Below, piece after piece: positions 11,690-23,706 of a DNA stretch of 64,000 bases. The translations under genes were made by a program, and so were the position numbers. Source of the stretch: Eutreptiella sp. 'Long Island Sound 2002' (lineage: Eukaryota > Euglenozoa > Euglenophyceae > Eutreptiales > Eutreptiaceae); the NCBI GenBank assembly GCA_964036045.1, contig OZ038382.1:128402556-128466555 (forward strand), written 5' to 3'. Each line of letters opens with the position of its first letter. Position 1 is the stretch's first letter. Below the pieces are notes generated by a model, which saw only the letters and a program-made list of their open reading frames with translations, had not been told where the DNA came from and did not search any database.

Positions 11690-12655
11690 AATGGGGGGGG
11701 GGGGGGGGGGGCTATGAAGTCAAGGGGGGGGGTATGAAATCGATTGGGGGGGGGCTATGAAATTGAATGGGGGGAACCTATGAAATTCATGGGGGTGGGG
11801 CTATGAAATTGATGGGGGGGGCTATGAAATTGATGGGGGGGGGGCTATGTATTGGATGGGGGGGGGGGATGAAATTGATAGGGGGACATATGAAATTGAT
11901 GGGGGGGCTATGAAATGGATGGGGGCGGGGCTATGAAATTGATGGGGGAGGGGCTATGAAATTGATAAAGGGGGGGTTATAAAATTGATAGGGCAGGGGG
12001 CTATGAAATCGATGGGGGGGGGGCTATGAAATTGAATGGGGGGGACAGATGAAATTGATGGGGGTGGGGCTGTGAAATTGATGGGGGGTAGGGCTGTGAA
12101 GTTGATGGGGGGTAGGGCTATGAAATTGATGGGGGGGGGGCTATGAAATTGATTGGGGGGGGGCTATGAAATTGATAGGGGGGGGGCTATGAAATTGATG
12201 GGGGGGGGGCTATGAAATTGATGGGGGGGGGCTATGAAATTGATAGGGGGGGGCTATGAAATTCATGGGAGGAGGCTATGAAATTGATGCGGGAGGGGCT
12301 ATGAAATGCAGGGGGGGGCTATGAAATTGATAGGGGGGGGGCTATGAAATGGATGCGGGGGGGGCTATGAAATTGATAGGGGGGGCTATGAAATGGATGT
12401 GGGGGGGGTTATGAAATGGATGGGAGGGGGCTATAAAATTGATGGGGGGGGCATTAAATGGATGTGGGGGGAGGGCTATGAAATTGATAGGGGGGGCTAT
12501 GAAATGGATGTGGGGGGGGTTATGAAATGGATGGGAGGGGGCTATAAAATTGATGGGGGGGGCATTAAATGGATGTGGGGGGGGCTATGAAATGGATGGG
12601 GGGGGGGGGCTATGAAATTGATAGGGGGGGCATATGAAATTGATGGGGGGGTAAA
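11690..12655 (+). repeat. G-rich ~21-bp minisatellite (GGGGGGGCTATGAAATTGAT)
   Basis: About 45 tandem copies of a unit made of a G run (5 to 17 G) followed by CTATGAAATTGAT or a variant. Every unit supplies a G tract, so the plus strand could form G-quadruplexes throughout. The unit length varies with the G run. No coding potential. Confidence 0.9.
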
Positions 12656-12865
12656 TAGGTGTCAAGGGGGCGCCTGGGGGAGCAGTGCCCCATCCAACCT
12701 CCACCGGAACTAACTAAGGAACGGAGTAACATACCTCCTATTTTAATTTTTTTGGGGTTCGGACCTTGGTAAGCTGGTGGGAAAACACTCTACTGGAAAA
12801 GAAAACCTGAAAAAGAAAAACAGGCATACCCTCCCTAACCTCAACCACACAAGCAGGGAAATGAC

Positions 12866-13065
12866 AGGGTGGGAGGGAGGGAGGGAGGGGAGGGAGGGAG
12901 GGGAGGGAGGGAGGGAGGGAGGGAGGGAGGCTCTCTTGGGCGGCCGTAGGGGCTGTGTTGTGCTGTGTTGTGCTGTAATATGCTGTTCTATGCTGTATGT
13001 TGTGCTGTGGTGTGCTGTGATGTGATGTGCTGTGATGTGCCGTGCTGCGTTGTGCCGTGCTCGAA
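12866..13065 (+). repeat. (GGGA)n and TGTGCTG-type simple repeats
   Basis: GGGA/GGGAGG repeats at about 12868-12930 are followed by imperfect TGTGCTG/TGTGATG repeats at about 12950-13060. Simple sequence only. The remainder, 13066-13529, is unique sequence with G runs of up to about 20 near 13422-13439 and no supportable gene. Confidence 0.8.
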
Positions 13066-13543
13066 ACCCACTGCCCCCCCTCTCCACAGTTCCGGCCCAA
13101 CCCGATGAACCCCCGACCACCCCACCCCACCAGCAAAACTAACCCGATTAGCTCAGGTGAGGTTGCTTGGGCCAGATATCAGGATTCTGTTCCCACTTGT
13201 CTTCAGCCACACATGAGCCCCCCGATCGGTTGCAGTTAGAGAGATGGGGTGGGGGGGGGGAGGCACGTACCATCATTGAAGGGGTTGCAAGCGGTGGTTG
13301 GGTTTCAGACGCTAGGGTCGAGACCACAACCCACTTCTACACCTCAAGGGTGTGGTGACAATGGGACAAGTCGGATATTGGGGGGGGACACTGGGGGGGT
13401 GGTGGCGAAGTCTGACACAGGGGGGGGGGGGGGGGGGGTTAGAAAGGGTGTTGGGGTGGGGAAGGGGGGGGTTGGGGGTGATGGTCCATAAAAGTCTGAT
13501 GTATGATGTCTGATAGCCGACTAGGTCGCTATACACATAGCTG

Positions 13544-16500
13544 GTCCCCATCGCTTCGCAGCGCGGGGCAGAATCAGAAGTGGCCCAAATGTGGGCAAGG
13601 TGGCTACATCACCCCTGCCGTGTGGGGGGTCCCCACCGGTTCAGAGCAGCGGGGCGGAATCAGAAGTGGCCTACAAGTGGGCAAGGTGGCTACATAACCC
13701 CTGCCGTCGGGGAGGTCCCTACCGCTTCAGAGCGGGGGGTAGAATCAGAAGTGGGCCACAAGTGGGCAAGGTGGCTACATAACCCTTGCCGCATGGGGGG
13801 TCCCCACTGCTGAAGAGCGGGGGGCAGGATCAGAGGTGGCCCTCAACTGGGCAAGGAGGCTATATAACCCCTGCAACATGGGGTGTCCCCACCGCTTTAG
13901 AGTGGGGGACACAATCAAATGTGGCCCACAAGTGAGCAAAGTGGCTAAATAACCCCTGCCGCCTACGGGGTCCCCACCGCTTCAGAGCGTGGGGCAGAAT
14001 CAGAGGTGGCCCGCAAGTGGGCAAGGTCGCTACATAACCCCTGCCGCCTCGAGGGTCCCCGCCGCTTCACAGCGGGGGGCACAATCAAAGGTGGCCCAGA
14101 AGTGGGCAAAGTGGCTACATAACCCCTGCTGCCTGGGGGGTCCCCACTGCTTCAGAGCGGGGGGCAGAATCAGAGGTGGCCCACAAGTGGGCAAGGTGGC
14201 TACATAACCCCTGCCGCCTGGGGTGTCCCCACTGCTTCAGAGCGGGGGGCAAAATCAGAGGTGGCCCACAAGTGGGCAAGGTGGCTACATAAACCCTGCC
14301 GCCTTGGGGGTGCCACGCTTCAGATCGGCGGGCAGAATCAGAAGTGGCCCACAAGTGGGCAAGGTGGCTACATAACCCGTGCCGCCTGAGGGTCCCCGCT
14401 GCTTCAGAGCGGGGGGCAGAATCAGAAGTGGCGCACAAGTGGGCAAGGTGGCTACATAACCCCTGCCGTCTGGGGGGTCCCCACATTCAGAGCGGGGGGC
14501 AGAAGCAGAAGTGGCCCACAAGTGGGCAAGGTGGCTACATGACCCCTGCCGCCCGGGGGGTCGGCACTGCTCGAGAGCGGGGGGCAGAATCACAGGTGGC
14601 CCACAAGTGGGCAAGGTGGCTACGTAAGCCCTGCCGCCTGGGGGTGACACGCTTCAGAACGGGGGGCAGAATCAGAATTGGCCCACAAGTGGACAAGGTG
14701 GCTACATAACCCCTGCCGCCTCGAGGGGTCCCCATTCAGAGCGGGGGGCAGAATCATAGGTGGCCCACAAGTGAGCAAAGTGGCTACATGACCCTTGCCG
14801 CCTAAGGGGTCCCCACCGCTTTAGAGCGCGGGGCAAAATCAAAGGTGGCCCGCAAGTGGGCAAGGGGGCTACATAACCCATGCCCCCTGGGGGGTCGCCT
14901 CGGCTTCACAGCGGCGGGGCAGAATCAGAAGTGGCCCACAAGTGGGCAAGGTGGCTACATAAACCATGGCGCCCGGGGGGTCACCACCGCGTAAGAGCGT
15001 GAGGCAGAATTAGAAGTCGCCCACAACTGGGCAAGGTGGGTAAATAACCCTTGCAGCCTCGGGGGGTCCCCGCTGCTTTAAAGCGTGGGGCAGAATGAGA
15101 GGTGGCCCTCAAGTGGGCAAGGTGGCTACATAACCCCTGCAGCCTCGGGGGGTCACCACTGCTTCAGAGCGCGGGGCAGAATCAGAAGTGGTCCGCAAGT
15201 GCGCAAGGTGGCTACATAACCCTTGCCGCCCAGGAGGTCCCCACCGCTTCAAAGCGTGGGGCAAAATCAGAGGTGGCCCTCAAGTGGGCAAGGTGGCTAC
15301 ATAACCCCTGCCGCCTCGGGGGGTCCCCACTGCTTCAGAGCGGGGGGCAGAATCATAGGTGGCCCACGAGTGGGCAAAGTCGCTACATGACCCCTGCCGC
15401 CTGGGGGGTCGCCACTGCTTCAGAGCGGGGGGCAGCATCAAAGGTGGCCCACAAGGGGGCAAGGTGGCTACGCAAACCCTACCGCCCTGGGGGTACCACG
15501 CTTCAGAACGGGGGGCACAATCAGAATTGGCCCACAGGTGGGCAAGGTGGCTCCATAACCCCTGCCGCCTCGAGGGGTCACCATTCAGAGCGGGGGGCAG
15601 AATCATAGGTGGCCCACAAGTGAGCAAAGTGGCTACATGACCCTTGCCGCCTGAGGGGTCCCCACCGCTTTAGAGCGCGGGGCAAAATCAAAGGTGGCCC
15701 GCAAGTGGGCAAGGGGGCTACATAACCCATGCCCCCTGGGGGGTCGCCTCGGCTTCAGAGCGGCGGGGCACAATCAGAAGTGGCCCACAAGTGGGCAAGG
15801 TGGCTACATAAACCATGGCGCCCGGGGGGTCACCACCGCGTAAGAGCGTGAGGCAGAATTAGAAGTCGCCCAAAACTGGGCAAGGTGGGTACATAACCCT
15901 TGCAGCCTCGGGGGGTCCCCGCTGCTTTAAAGCGTGGGGCAGAATGAGAGGTGGCCCTCAAGTGGGCAAGGTGGCTACATAACCCCTGCAGCCTCGGGGG
16001 GTCACCACTGCTTCAGAGCGGGTGGCAGAATCAGAAGTGGTCCGCAAGTGCGCAAGGTGGCTAAATAACCCTTGCCGCCTCGGGGGGTCCCCACTGATTC
16101 AGAGCGGGGGGCAGAATCATAGGTGGCCCACGAGTGGGCAAAGTCGCTACATGACCCCTGCCGCCTGGGGGGTTGCCAGTGCTTCAGAGCGGGGGGCAGC
16201 ATCAAAGGTGGCCCACAAGTGGGCAAGGTGGCTACGCAAACCCTGCCGCCCTGGGGGTACCACGCTTCAGAACGGGGGGCACAATCAGAATTGGCCCACA
16301 GGTGGGCAAGGTGGCTCCATAACCCCTGCGGCCTGGGGGGTCCCCACCGCTTCACAGCGCGGGGCAGAATCAAAGTTGGCCCGCAAGTGGGCAAGGGGGC
16401 TACATGACCCCTGCCGCCTGGGGGTCCCCACCGCTTCAGAGCACGGGGCCGAATCCGATGTGGCCCACAAGTGGGCAAGGTGGCTACATAACCCGTGCCG

Positions 16501-18149
16501 CGTAAGGGTCCCCGCCGCTTCGTAGCGGGGGGGGCAGAATAAGAAGTGGCCCACAAGTGGGCAAGGTGGCTACGTAACCCTTGCCGCCTCAGGGGTCCCC
16601 ACCACCTCACAGCGGGCGGCAGAAGTGGCCCACAAGTGGCCAAGGTGGCTACATAATCCCTGTCGCCTGTGGGGTCCTCATCGCCCTAGAGCGGGGGGCA
16701 GAACGAGAGGTGGCCTACAAGTGGGCAATGTGGCTACATAACCACTGCCCCCAAGGGGGTCCCCACCGCTTCAGAGGAGGGGGCAGAATCGGAAGTGGCC
16801 CACAAGTGGGCAAGGTGGCTACATAACCCCTGCGGCTTGGGGGGTCCCCACCGTTTCAGAGCGTCGGGGCAGAATCAGAAGTGGCCCGGAAGTAGGCAAG
16901 GTGGCTACATAACGCTTGCCGCCTGGGGAGTCCCCACCGCTTCAGAGCGGGGGGGGGGGGGGGGCAGAATTAGAGGTGGCCCACAAGTGGGCTAGGTGGC
17001 TACATAACCCATGCCGCCTGGGGGGTCCCCACCGTTTCAGAGCGTCGGGGCAGAATCAGAAGTGGCCCGGAAGTAGGCAAGGTGGCTACATAATGCTTGC
17101 CGCCTGGGGAGTCCCCACCGCTTCAGAGCGGGGGGGGGGGGGGGCAGAATTAGAGGTGGCCCACAAGTGGGCTAGGTGGCTACATAACCCATGCCGCCTG
17201 GGGGGTCCCCACCGTTTCAGAGCGTCGGGGCACAATCAGAAGTGGCCCGGAAGTAGGCAAGGTGGTTACATAACGCTTGCCGCCTGGGGAGTCCCCACCG
17301 CTTCAGAGCGGGGGGAGGGGGGGCAGAATTAGAGGTGGCCCGGAAGTGGGCAAGGTGGGTACATAACCCCTGCCGCCTGGGGGGTCCCGGCTGCTTCAGA
17401 GCGCGGGGCAGAATCAGAGGTGGCCCACAAGTGGGCAAGGTGGCTACAGAGCCCCTGCCGCCTTAGGGGTCCCCACCGCTTCACAGCGGGGGACAGAATC
17501 AGAAGTGGCCCACAAGTGGGCAAGGTGGCTACATAACCCCTGCCGCATGGGGGGTCCCCACCGCTTCAGAGCGCGGGGCAGAACCACAGGTGGCCTACAA
17601 GTGGGCAAGGTGGCTACATAATCCCTGCCGCCTGGGGGGTCTCCGCTGCTTCAGAGCGCGGGGCAGAATTGGAGGTGCCCCACAAGTGGGCAAGGTGGCT
17701 ACAGAGCCCCTGCCGCCTCAGGGGTCCCCACCGCTTCAGAGCGGGGGGCAGAATTAGAAGTGGCCCACAAGTGGGCAAGATGTCTACATAACCCCTGCCG
17801 CATGGGGGGTCCCCACCGTTTCAGAGTGCCGGGGCAGATTCAGAAGTGGCCTAGAAGTGGGCAAGGTGGCTACACAACCCTTGCCGCCTGGGGGGTCCCC
17901 ACCGCTTGACAGCCGCGAAGCAGAATCAGAGGTGGCCCACAAGTGGGCAAGGTGGCTACATAACCCGTGCCGCCTAGGGGGTCCCCACCGCTTCAGAGCG
18001 TCGGGCAGAACCACAGGTGGCCGACAAGTGGGCAAGGTGGCTACATAACCCGTGCCGCCTGGGGGTGCCCACCGCTTCAGAGCGAGGGGCAGAATCAGAA
18101 TTGGCCCACAAGTGGGCAAGGTGGCTACATAACCCTTGCGGCCTCGGGG
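13544..18149 (+). repeat. 85-bp satellite array 1 (~54 monomers)
   Basis: Unit: GTGGCCCACAAGTGGGCAAG, then GTGGCTACATAACCCCTGCC, GCCTGGGGGGTCCCCACCGC, and TTCAGAGCGGGGGGCAGAAT plus CAGAA, total 85 bp. Each monomer has three short inverted repeats: GCCCAC-AA-GTGGGC, ACCCC...GGGGT, and CCGCT-TCAG-AGCGG. Divergence between copies is moderate, with G-run slippage. A segment of about 850 bp (ten monomers) starting near 14.75 kb recurs near 15.6 kb, and a nine-monomer segment near 15.35 kb recurs near 16.12 kb, so the array expanded by segmental duplication. Confidence 0.95.
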
Positions 18150-20226
18150 TCAGCTTGTCCAACGGGGGGGGGGTCGTCACACCCATAGAATTGATAGGGC
18201 AAAGTGGCGTACCGGAAATCCACGGTTCATTTTTGACCCCCCCCCCCCGAGCCCCCCGGGTGTCCCCCTCCTACCTGTCTGGACCTGTTAAGACAGCAGC
18301 AAAACCCTACCCTAGACCTCAACTTGCATTGACCGAAGCATATAGCACCACACGGCAACTCAATAAAGGCATTCCAATCATGCTTTGTACACAAAAGATA
18401 GGTCCTGGGCTTCATAAGGTTCTAGGACGGCCTCAATTTGGTCCAACGAAGAGGCACGGTTCCCTCCCACCCTCAAACCTGCATTCTGAAATGTCGAAGA
18501 GGCGTTGATCGCTTTAATGGCACCCTTCAAGACATCTACAGTCAACTTCTTAGGAGTGGGGCTAGGCAACAAGCTACAACGATCAAGAGCTGCAAATATT
18601 GTTGCATCTCGCTGCGCTACCTTCTCCTTACACTCCTCTTCATGGCGCTTCTTTGAGAGGAGTGCCGCCTTATCCGCATGGTATTGCTTCAGGCTGTTTT
18701 CCCAATCACCCTTACTGAGGCGTGCAAACTCCCGAAAGTGAGGGCCATGGTTAGTGTAATGGGTATAAGCCTCATCGCGAAAATGACTAAGGCGGACACG
18801 AATATATGCCTCCATGAGCAAGCACCGTGTGCGCTCATTCTCAGCTCGGCGGGCACGGTTGTACCGGAACATGGTGGCACCAAAGCGGTTGACCGGGTTG
18901 ATCCGCGTGGGAGCATGAATGTTCAACTTATGTTTTGACAACACGTTGGCAAGGCATTGAATGTAGAACCGCACCCAAATTTGATGGTGTGCCGATAAAT
19001 ATGAGAAGCGAGGGAACAACTCCGTGGGGCAATTGCTCCAACGTCGAATGGCTTGCATGTAACCTGTGTACCAGGCCTCATAGTCCTCCGACAGCACAAC
19101 TCCCATTTGATGACTTCCTTTCAAAAAAGGGAGCTCAAAGCGAGTAGAGTAGGCACACTCCAACTCAAGGAGGAATTGTACATTATCATCGTCGAAGAGC
19201 ACAACTTCGCTAGGCACCAATGCCGGGAACACCTCACCATGTTGCATGATGTATTGGGCACCCGTGCCGAAAGTTGCAAAACTTTTGAAAGAAGTTCGTT
19301 GCAAAGGCGGAGCGTGGTTGGGTTTCCCCTCACGTTTGTCTTGCCCGGCCTTCAAATAAGCAAACTCGGAACGTTTAAAAGTGCGCACTTGCTTACTTAG
19401 ACTACACGTGAGGTGATAATGGACGGCAAGCTTGCCACCCGCCTTCTTAGTGTACACAAGGTAAGTGAGGCGACTGTGTTCAAAAGATTGCACCACCTTT
19501 TGATTAAATAGAGTGCGGACCAAATTGGTTACATGGTCGTCGCACTGTTTATATGTGGACACTTTATACACACCGGGGGAATCATCGCGAATCCAAGCAC
19601 CCAAGCGCTTGCTCAAAAAGAGCTTGGAACCCACCGTGTTCTCCACTCATGGAAGACGTGGTGTCCGAAGTCATGGATGTGATTGCATAGATGGGAGTCA
19701 AGGGCATGCCATACCTCTGTTCAACATCATTAACCAGAGCCCAACACAAGATGAATTGGTTAAGCATGTCAAGCGCGGTCTTTCCGACGGTGTCAACCAA
19801 ACCAATTAACTCGGTCACATTGCGGCCGGTGATGTGAAACTCATTGAAAGCACGGCCAAAATAGATGAGCCATGAGGAGGGAATGCCACAAGGTGAGGGA
19901 ATCACTACCACAATCTTAACAAAGCTGCAAATTGAAACGTCGGACCGATAAGATAAATGCACCGCAGACCACGAAAAGCATCGTACCACATGGCTACGCA
20001 CTTTATTTGAGTTGGACAAGTCCTGGCAGTTTGAAAGTGGAGTGAGATGCATCAAACAGACAGACACCGGACTTCTGATCATTAATCTGGTCAAATTGAT
20101 ACTTCAGAAGTATGGTATTAAAATATCGCATCAGAATTCGCACAATTTCGTCGTTCATTTTTGTAATGAGAAAAAATCAGAGTCGCCTGCACTAAATTAT
20201 TAGTCGCGCGTGATTGGACAAGGTGA
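18150..20226 (-). mobile_element. 2.08-kb TIR element carrying an unknown gene
   Basis: Imperfect 13-bp inverted repeats lie at the ends: TCAGCTTGTCCAA at 18150-18162 and the complement of TCACCTTGTCCAA at 20214-20226. They are flanked by CCTCGGGG (18142-18149) and CCTGGGGG (20227-20234), an 8-bp target duplication with one difference inside satellite monomers. Removing the block restores the monomer order. The interior is mostly occupied by one minus-strand gene of unrecognised family, which is the candidate transposase. A poly-C run lies at about 18239-18249. Confidence 0.6.
18378..20158 (-). pseudogene. Unknown gene in the TIR element, apparently frameshifted (candidate transposase)
   Basis: The best start is the ATG at 20156-20158 (reads MNDEIVRILMRYF...), followed by about 50 convincing residues. 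Coding then moves to another frame (about 20000 to 19650; contains SFVKIVVVIPSPCGIP and LIGLVDTVGKTALDMLNQF) and to a third frame from about 19646 to a TGA at 18378-18380. The last part gives 422 open codons with alpha-helical, basic C-terminal sequence (KKRHEEECKEKVAQRDA) and no known motif that I can name. Total length would be about 590 residues. The two frame changes, near 20.0 and 19.65 kb, may be indels in a dead copy or short introns. Its position between inverted repeats suggests a transposition function; nothing in the residues proves it. Confidence 0.45.
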
Positions 20227-22635
20227 CCTGGGGGGTCCCCACCGCTTCACAGCCGGGGGGCAGAATCAGAGGTGGCCCACAAGTGGGCAAGGTGGGTACG
20301 TAACCCCTGCCGCCTGGGGGGTCCCCGCCGCTTCACAGCGGGGGGCACAACCACAGGAGGCCTACAAGTGGGCAAGGTGGCTACATAACCCCTGCCGCGT
20401 GCGGGGTCCCTGCTGCTTCAAAGCGCGGGGCAGATGCAGAGGTGGCCCACAAGTGGGCAAGGTGGCTACATAACCCCTACCGGCTGGGGGGTTCCCACTG
20501 TTTTAGAGCGGGGGGCAGAATCACAGGTGGCGCACAAGTGGGCAAGGTGGCTGAATAACCGCTGCCGGCTGGGGTCTCCCACCTGCTTCATAGCGCGGGG
20601 CAGAATCAGAGGTGGCGCACAAGCGGGCAAGGTGGCTATATAAACTCCGCCACCTAGTGGGTCGCCGCCGCTTCAGAGCGCGGGGTCCTAAAAAAATAGA
20701 GGTGGCCCACAAGTGGGCAAGATGCCTACACAACCCATACCGCCTGGGGGGGGGGTGGTCCCCACCGCTTTAGAGCGGGGGGCAGACACACAGGTGGCCT
20801 AGAAGTCGGCAAGGTGGCTACATAACCCTTGCGGCCTGGGGGGTCCCGACCGCTTCAGTGCGAGGGGCACAATCAGAGGTGGCCCACAAGGGGGCAAGGT
20901 GGCTACATAACCCCTGCCGCCTGGGGGGTCCCGACTGCTTCAGAGAGGGGGGGGGGGGCAAAAGCGGAGGTGGCCCACAAATGGGCAAGGTGGCTACATT
21001 ACCCCCTCCGCTTGGGGGGTCCCCACCGCTTCGGAGTGGGGGGCAGAATCAGAAGTGGCCCACAAGTCGGCAAGCTGGCAATAGAGCCCGTGCCGCCTTA
21101 GGGGTCCCCACCGACTCACAACGCGGGGCAAAATCAGAAGTGGCCCACAAGTGGCTAAGGTGGCTACATCACCCCCGCCACCTAGGGGGTCACCGCCGCT
21201 TCACAGCGAGGGGCAGAAAAAAAATCCGAGGTGGCCCACAAGTGGGCAAGATGCCTACATAACCCCTGCCGCATGGGGGGTCGCCACTGCTTCAGAGCGG
21301 GGGGGCAGAACCAGACGTGGCCCACAAGTGGGCAAGGTGGCTACATAACCCCTGCCGCGTGGGGGGTCCCCACCGCTGCGCAGCGGAGGGCAGAATCAGA
21401 AGTGGCCCGCAAGTGGGCAAGGTGGGTACATAACCCCTTGCCTCCTGGGGGGTGCCCACCGCTTCAGCGCGGGATGCGGAATCACAGGTGGACCTGCAGT
21501 GGGCAAGCTGGCTACATGACCCCCGCCGCTTGGGGGGTCCCCATCGCTTCAAAGCGGGGTCAAAATAAGAAATGGCGGCAAGCTGGCTACATGACCCCTG
21601 CCGCCTGGGGGGTCCCCACTGCTTCCGAGGGGGGGGGGGGGGGCAGAATCACAGGTGGCCCAGAAGTGGGCAAGGTGGCTACATAACCCCTGCCGCTCGG
21701 TGGGTCCCCACCGCTTGAGAGTGGGATGCGGCATCACAGGTGGCCCAAAAGTGGACAAGGTGGCTACAGAGCCCTTGCCGCTTGGCGGGTCCCCTCCGCT
21801 TCCTAGCGGGGGGCAGAATCAGAAGTGGCCCACAACTGGGCAAGGTGGCTACATAACCCCTGCCGCCTGGGGGGTTCCCCACCGCTTTAGAGCGGGGTCA
21901 GAATCAGAAATGGCCCACAAGTGGGCAAGGTCGCCACGTAACCCCTGCCGCCTGAGGGGTTCCCGTCGCTTCAGGGCGGGGGGCAGAATCAAAAGCGGCC
22001 CACAAGTGGGCAAGGTGGCTACATAACCCCTGTCGCCTGGGGCGTCCCGACCGCTGCAGGGGGGGGGGGGGGGCAGAACGAGAAGTGGCCCACAAGTGGG
22101 CAAGGTGGCTACATAACCCCTGCGGCCTGGGGGGTCCCCACCGCTTCAGAGTAGCGGGTTGAGTTAGAAATGGTCCACAAATGGGCAAGGTGGCTACATA
22201 ACCTTGCCGCTTGAGGGGTCCCCAAAGCTTCAGAGCGGGGGGGCAGAATCAGAAGTGGCACACAAGTGGGCAAGGTGGCCACATAACCGGTGCCGCTCGG
22301 TGGGTTCGCACCGCTTCAGAGCGGGGGGCAGAATCACAGGTGGCCCACAAGTGGGCAAGGTGGCTACATAAACCCTGCCGCCTGGGGGGTCCCCATAGTT
22401 GAGAGCGGGGCCAAAATCAGAAGTGGCCCACAGGTGGGCAAGGTGGCTACGTAAAACCTGCCGCCTGGGGGGTCCCCACCGCTTCAGGGCCGGGGGCAGA
22501 ATCACAGGTGGCCCACAAGTGGACAAGGTTGCTACATAGCCCCTCTCGCCTGGGGGGTCGGCACTGCTTCAGAGCGAGGGGCTTTCAGAAGTGGCCCACA
22601 AGTGGGCAAGGTGGCTACATAACCCCTGCCCCAGT
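20227..22635 (+). repeat. 85-bp satellite array 2 (~28 monomers)
   Basis: Same 85-bp unit and orientation as array 1, with similar divergence. It begins in the target duplication of the 18150-20226 element and ends at about 22635 (AACCCCTGCCCCAG) where the cysteine-rich gene block starts. No clean target duplication is visible at this right edge. About 18 bp of a monomer seem to be missing between here and the resumption at 24236. Confidence 0.95.
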
Positions 22636-22767
22636 GCTTGCCGCCAACGTAGACCCTTAATGTGTGTGTGTTCTAGTTTCGATGACGTGCGTGCTGAAGA
22701 AGTACATGGGCGTGAGTGCACCGGCCCATATCGCCGTAGCCTTCAGATAGCACGATGAGAGCGTGGT

Positions 22768-23706
22768 TCAAACGCGCATACCTTCAGGCCTGGCTTTCAC
22801 AGATAAGATTGTGCGTTAGTTTGCCCAGCACGTGATTTTACACGAGAAATAACAGTAGAGGCATTCGGGCACCTTGGTAGTTGAGCCTTCGGGATAGATT
22901 GCCGCGCGGCAAAATGTCTTTCTATCAAAGGCGGTGAATATCGCCGTGGCGGACGCCTTCCCCTTTTCTCTGACCTTGGTACACCAGAATCGAGCATAGC
23001 GTTCGATTTAAATCTTAAAACGGCTATTGTTGCGAATTGGCCTCTTGGCTTGTTTCAAACGTTCAAAATTCGGAAGTTGGGATTCACGATCTTCTTCGAT
23101 GTGACCACCAACCACGAAGAAAGGCGTTCCAACGGCCGTTTTCTTTTTCTACAATTCTACCATATAGCCTCGGACATTGTCCTCTTCCCCATATGAGGAT
23201 ATCTTTACGTGGTCCATGCAACATGATGCTCCGACACCCCAAGAAGCCCATGCAATGTCCCCAACGGCGTGGTTTAGTTCGTGCAGGGGATTGGCGTCGG
23301 CATCCGCTTCCATGCGTGCCCGAGTACGAGAAGACATAGAAGGGGCATTTAGCGGTGAATCCTGCTCAGATGAGGACGATGGCTTTTTGAGCGTGCTCGC
23401 GGGAGTATGTTGCGCAACAATACCCTTGAGTAGTTGGTCCAACTTGCCTTCAACGGATTTTTGGTTCTCATCAATTTCCTCCTCAAGTCTACGAACCGAA
23501 TTCTTAACTCCACCAATTTCATGCTTGAGTGACCGTTGAGTTCTTTCAATTGCTTGGAAGCGAGCCTCGGTTTTGTGATCCATGATAGACGTTACTTCTG
23601 CACCCACAACATGAGCGACATGAGTAGCTTTGCACGCTTGACGAGAAATGTTGACCCATTTCTCACCATCGGGATCTAGGCCATCACGCACTTGAGCAAC
23701 GAATTT
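22768..23706 (-). CDS. Coiled-coil protein with cysteine-rich C-terminus (TAG, TAA, TAA in frame)
   Basis: The frame runs from after a TGA at 23707-23709 to a TGA at 22768-22770. It is crossed by TAG at 23149-23151, TAA at 23008-23010 and TAA at 22816-22818. The first 180 residues include a heptad-like helix (RFQAIERTQRSLKHEIGG and RRLEEEIDEN) and a Ser-rich linker. After the TAG come a basic segment and a compact domain: RYARFWCTKVREKGKAS, AFDRKTFCRAAIYPEG, CLYCYFSCKITCWAN. Nothing breaks the frame except TAA/TAG, and each fits as Gln. No ATG lies near the start, so it may be a continuation of the zinc-knuckle ORF just upstream in the same frame, by readthrough or after loss of a sense codon. 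Family unknown; the combination is Gag-like or that of a nucleic-acid-binding accessory protein. Confidence 0.6.

Larger units (their letters stand above)
4765..13543. mobile_element. 8.8-kb non-autonomous TIR element filled with satellite arrays
   Basis: The ends are a perfect 14-bp inverted repeat: CAGCTATGTGTATA at 4765-4778 and its reverse complement at 13530-13543. Both are flanked by GTCCCCAT (4757-4764 and 13544-13551), an 8-bp target duplication. Removing the block and one duplicate restores an intact 85-bp satellite monomer across the junction, which strongly supports a real insertion. A similar GTCTGATGT-type repeat lies just inside both ends (4781-4802 and 13493-13514). The interior has no transposase. 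It consists of a decamer minisatellite, a hairpin array and G-rich arrays. An 8-bp duplication and an end beginning CAG suggest the hAT superfamily, though P-like or other 8-bp-duplicating families are possible. Confidence 0.75.

Noticed and set aside
12777-13136. Small ORFs in the GGGA and TGTGCTG repeats
   Set aside because: Simple-sequence translations on both strands without any motif.
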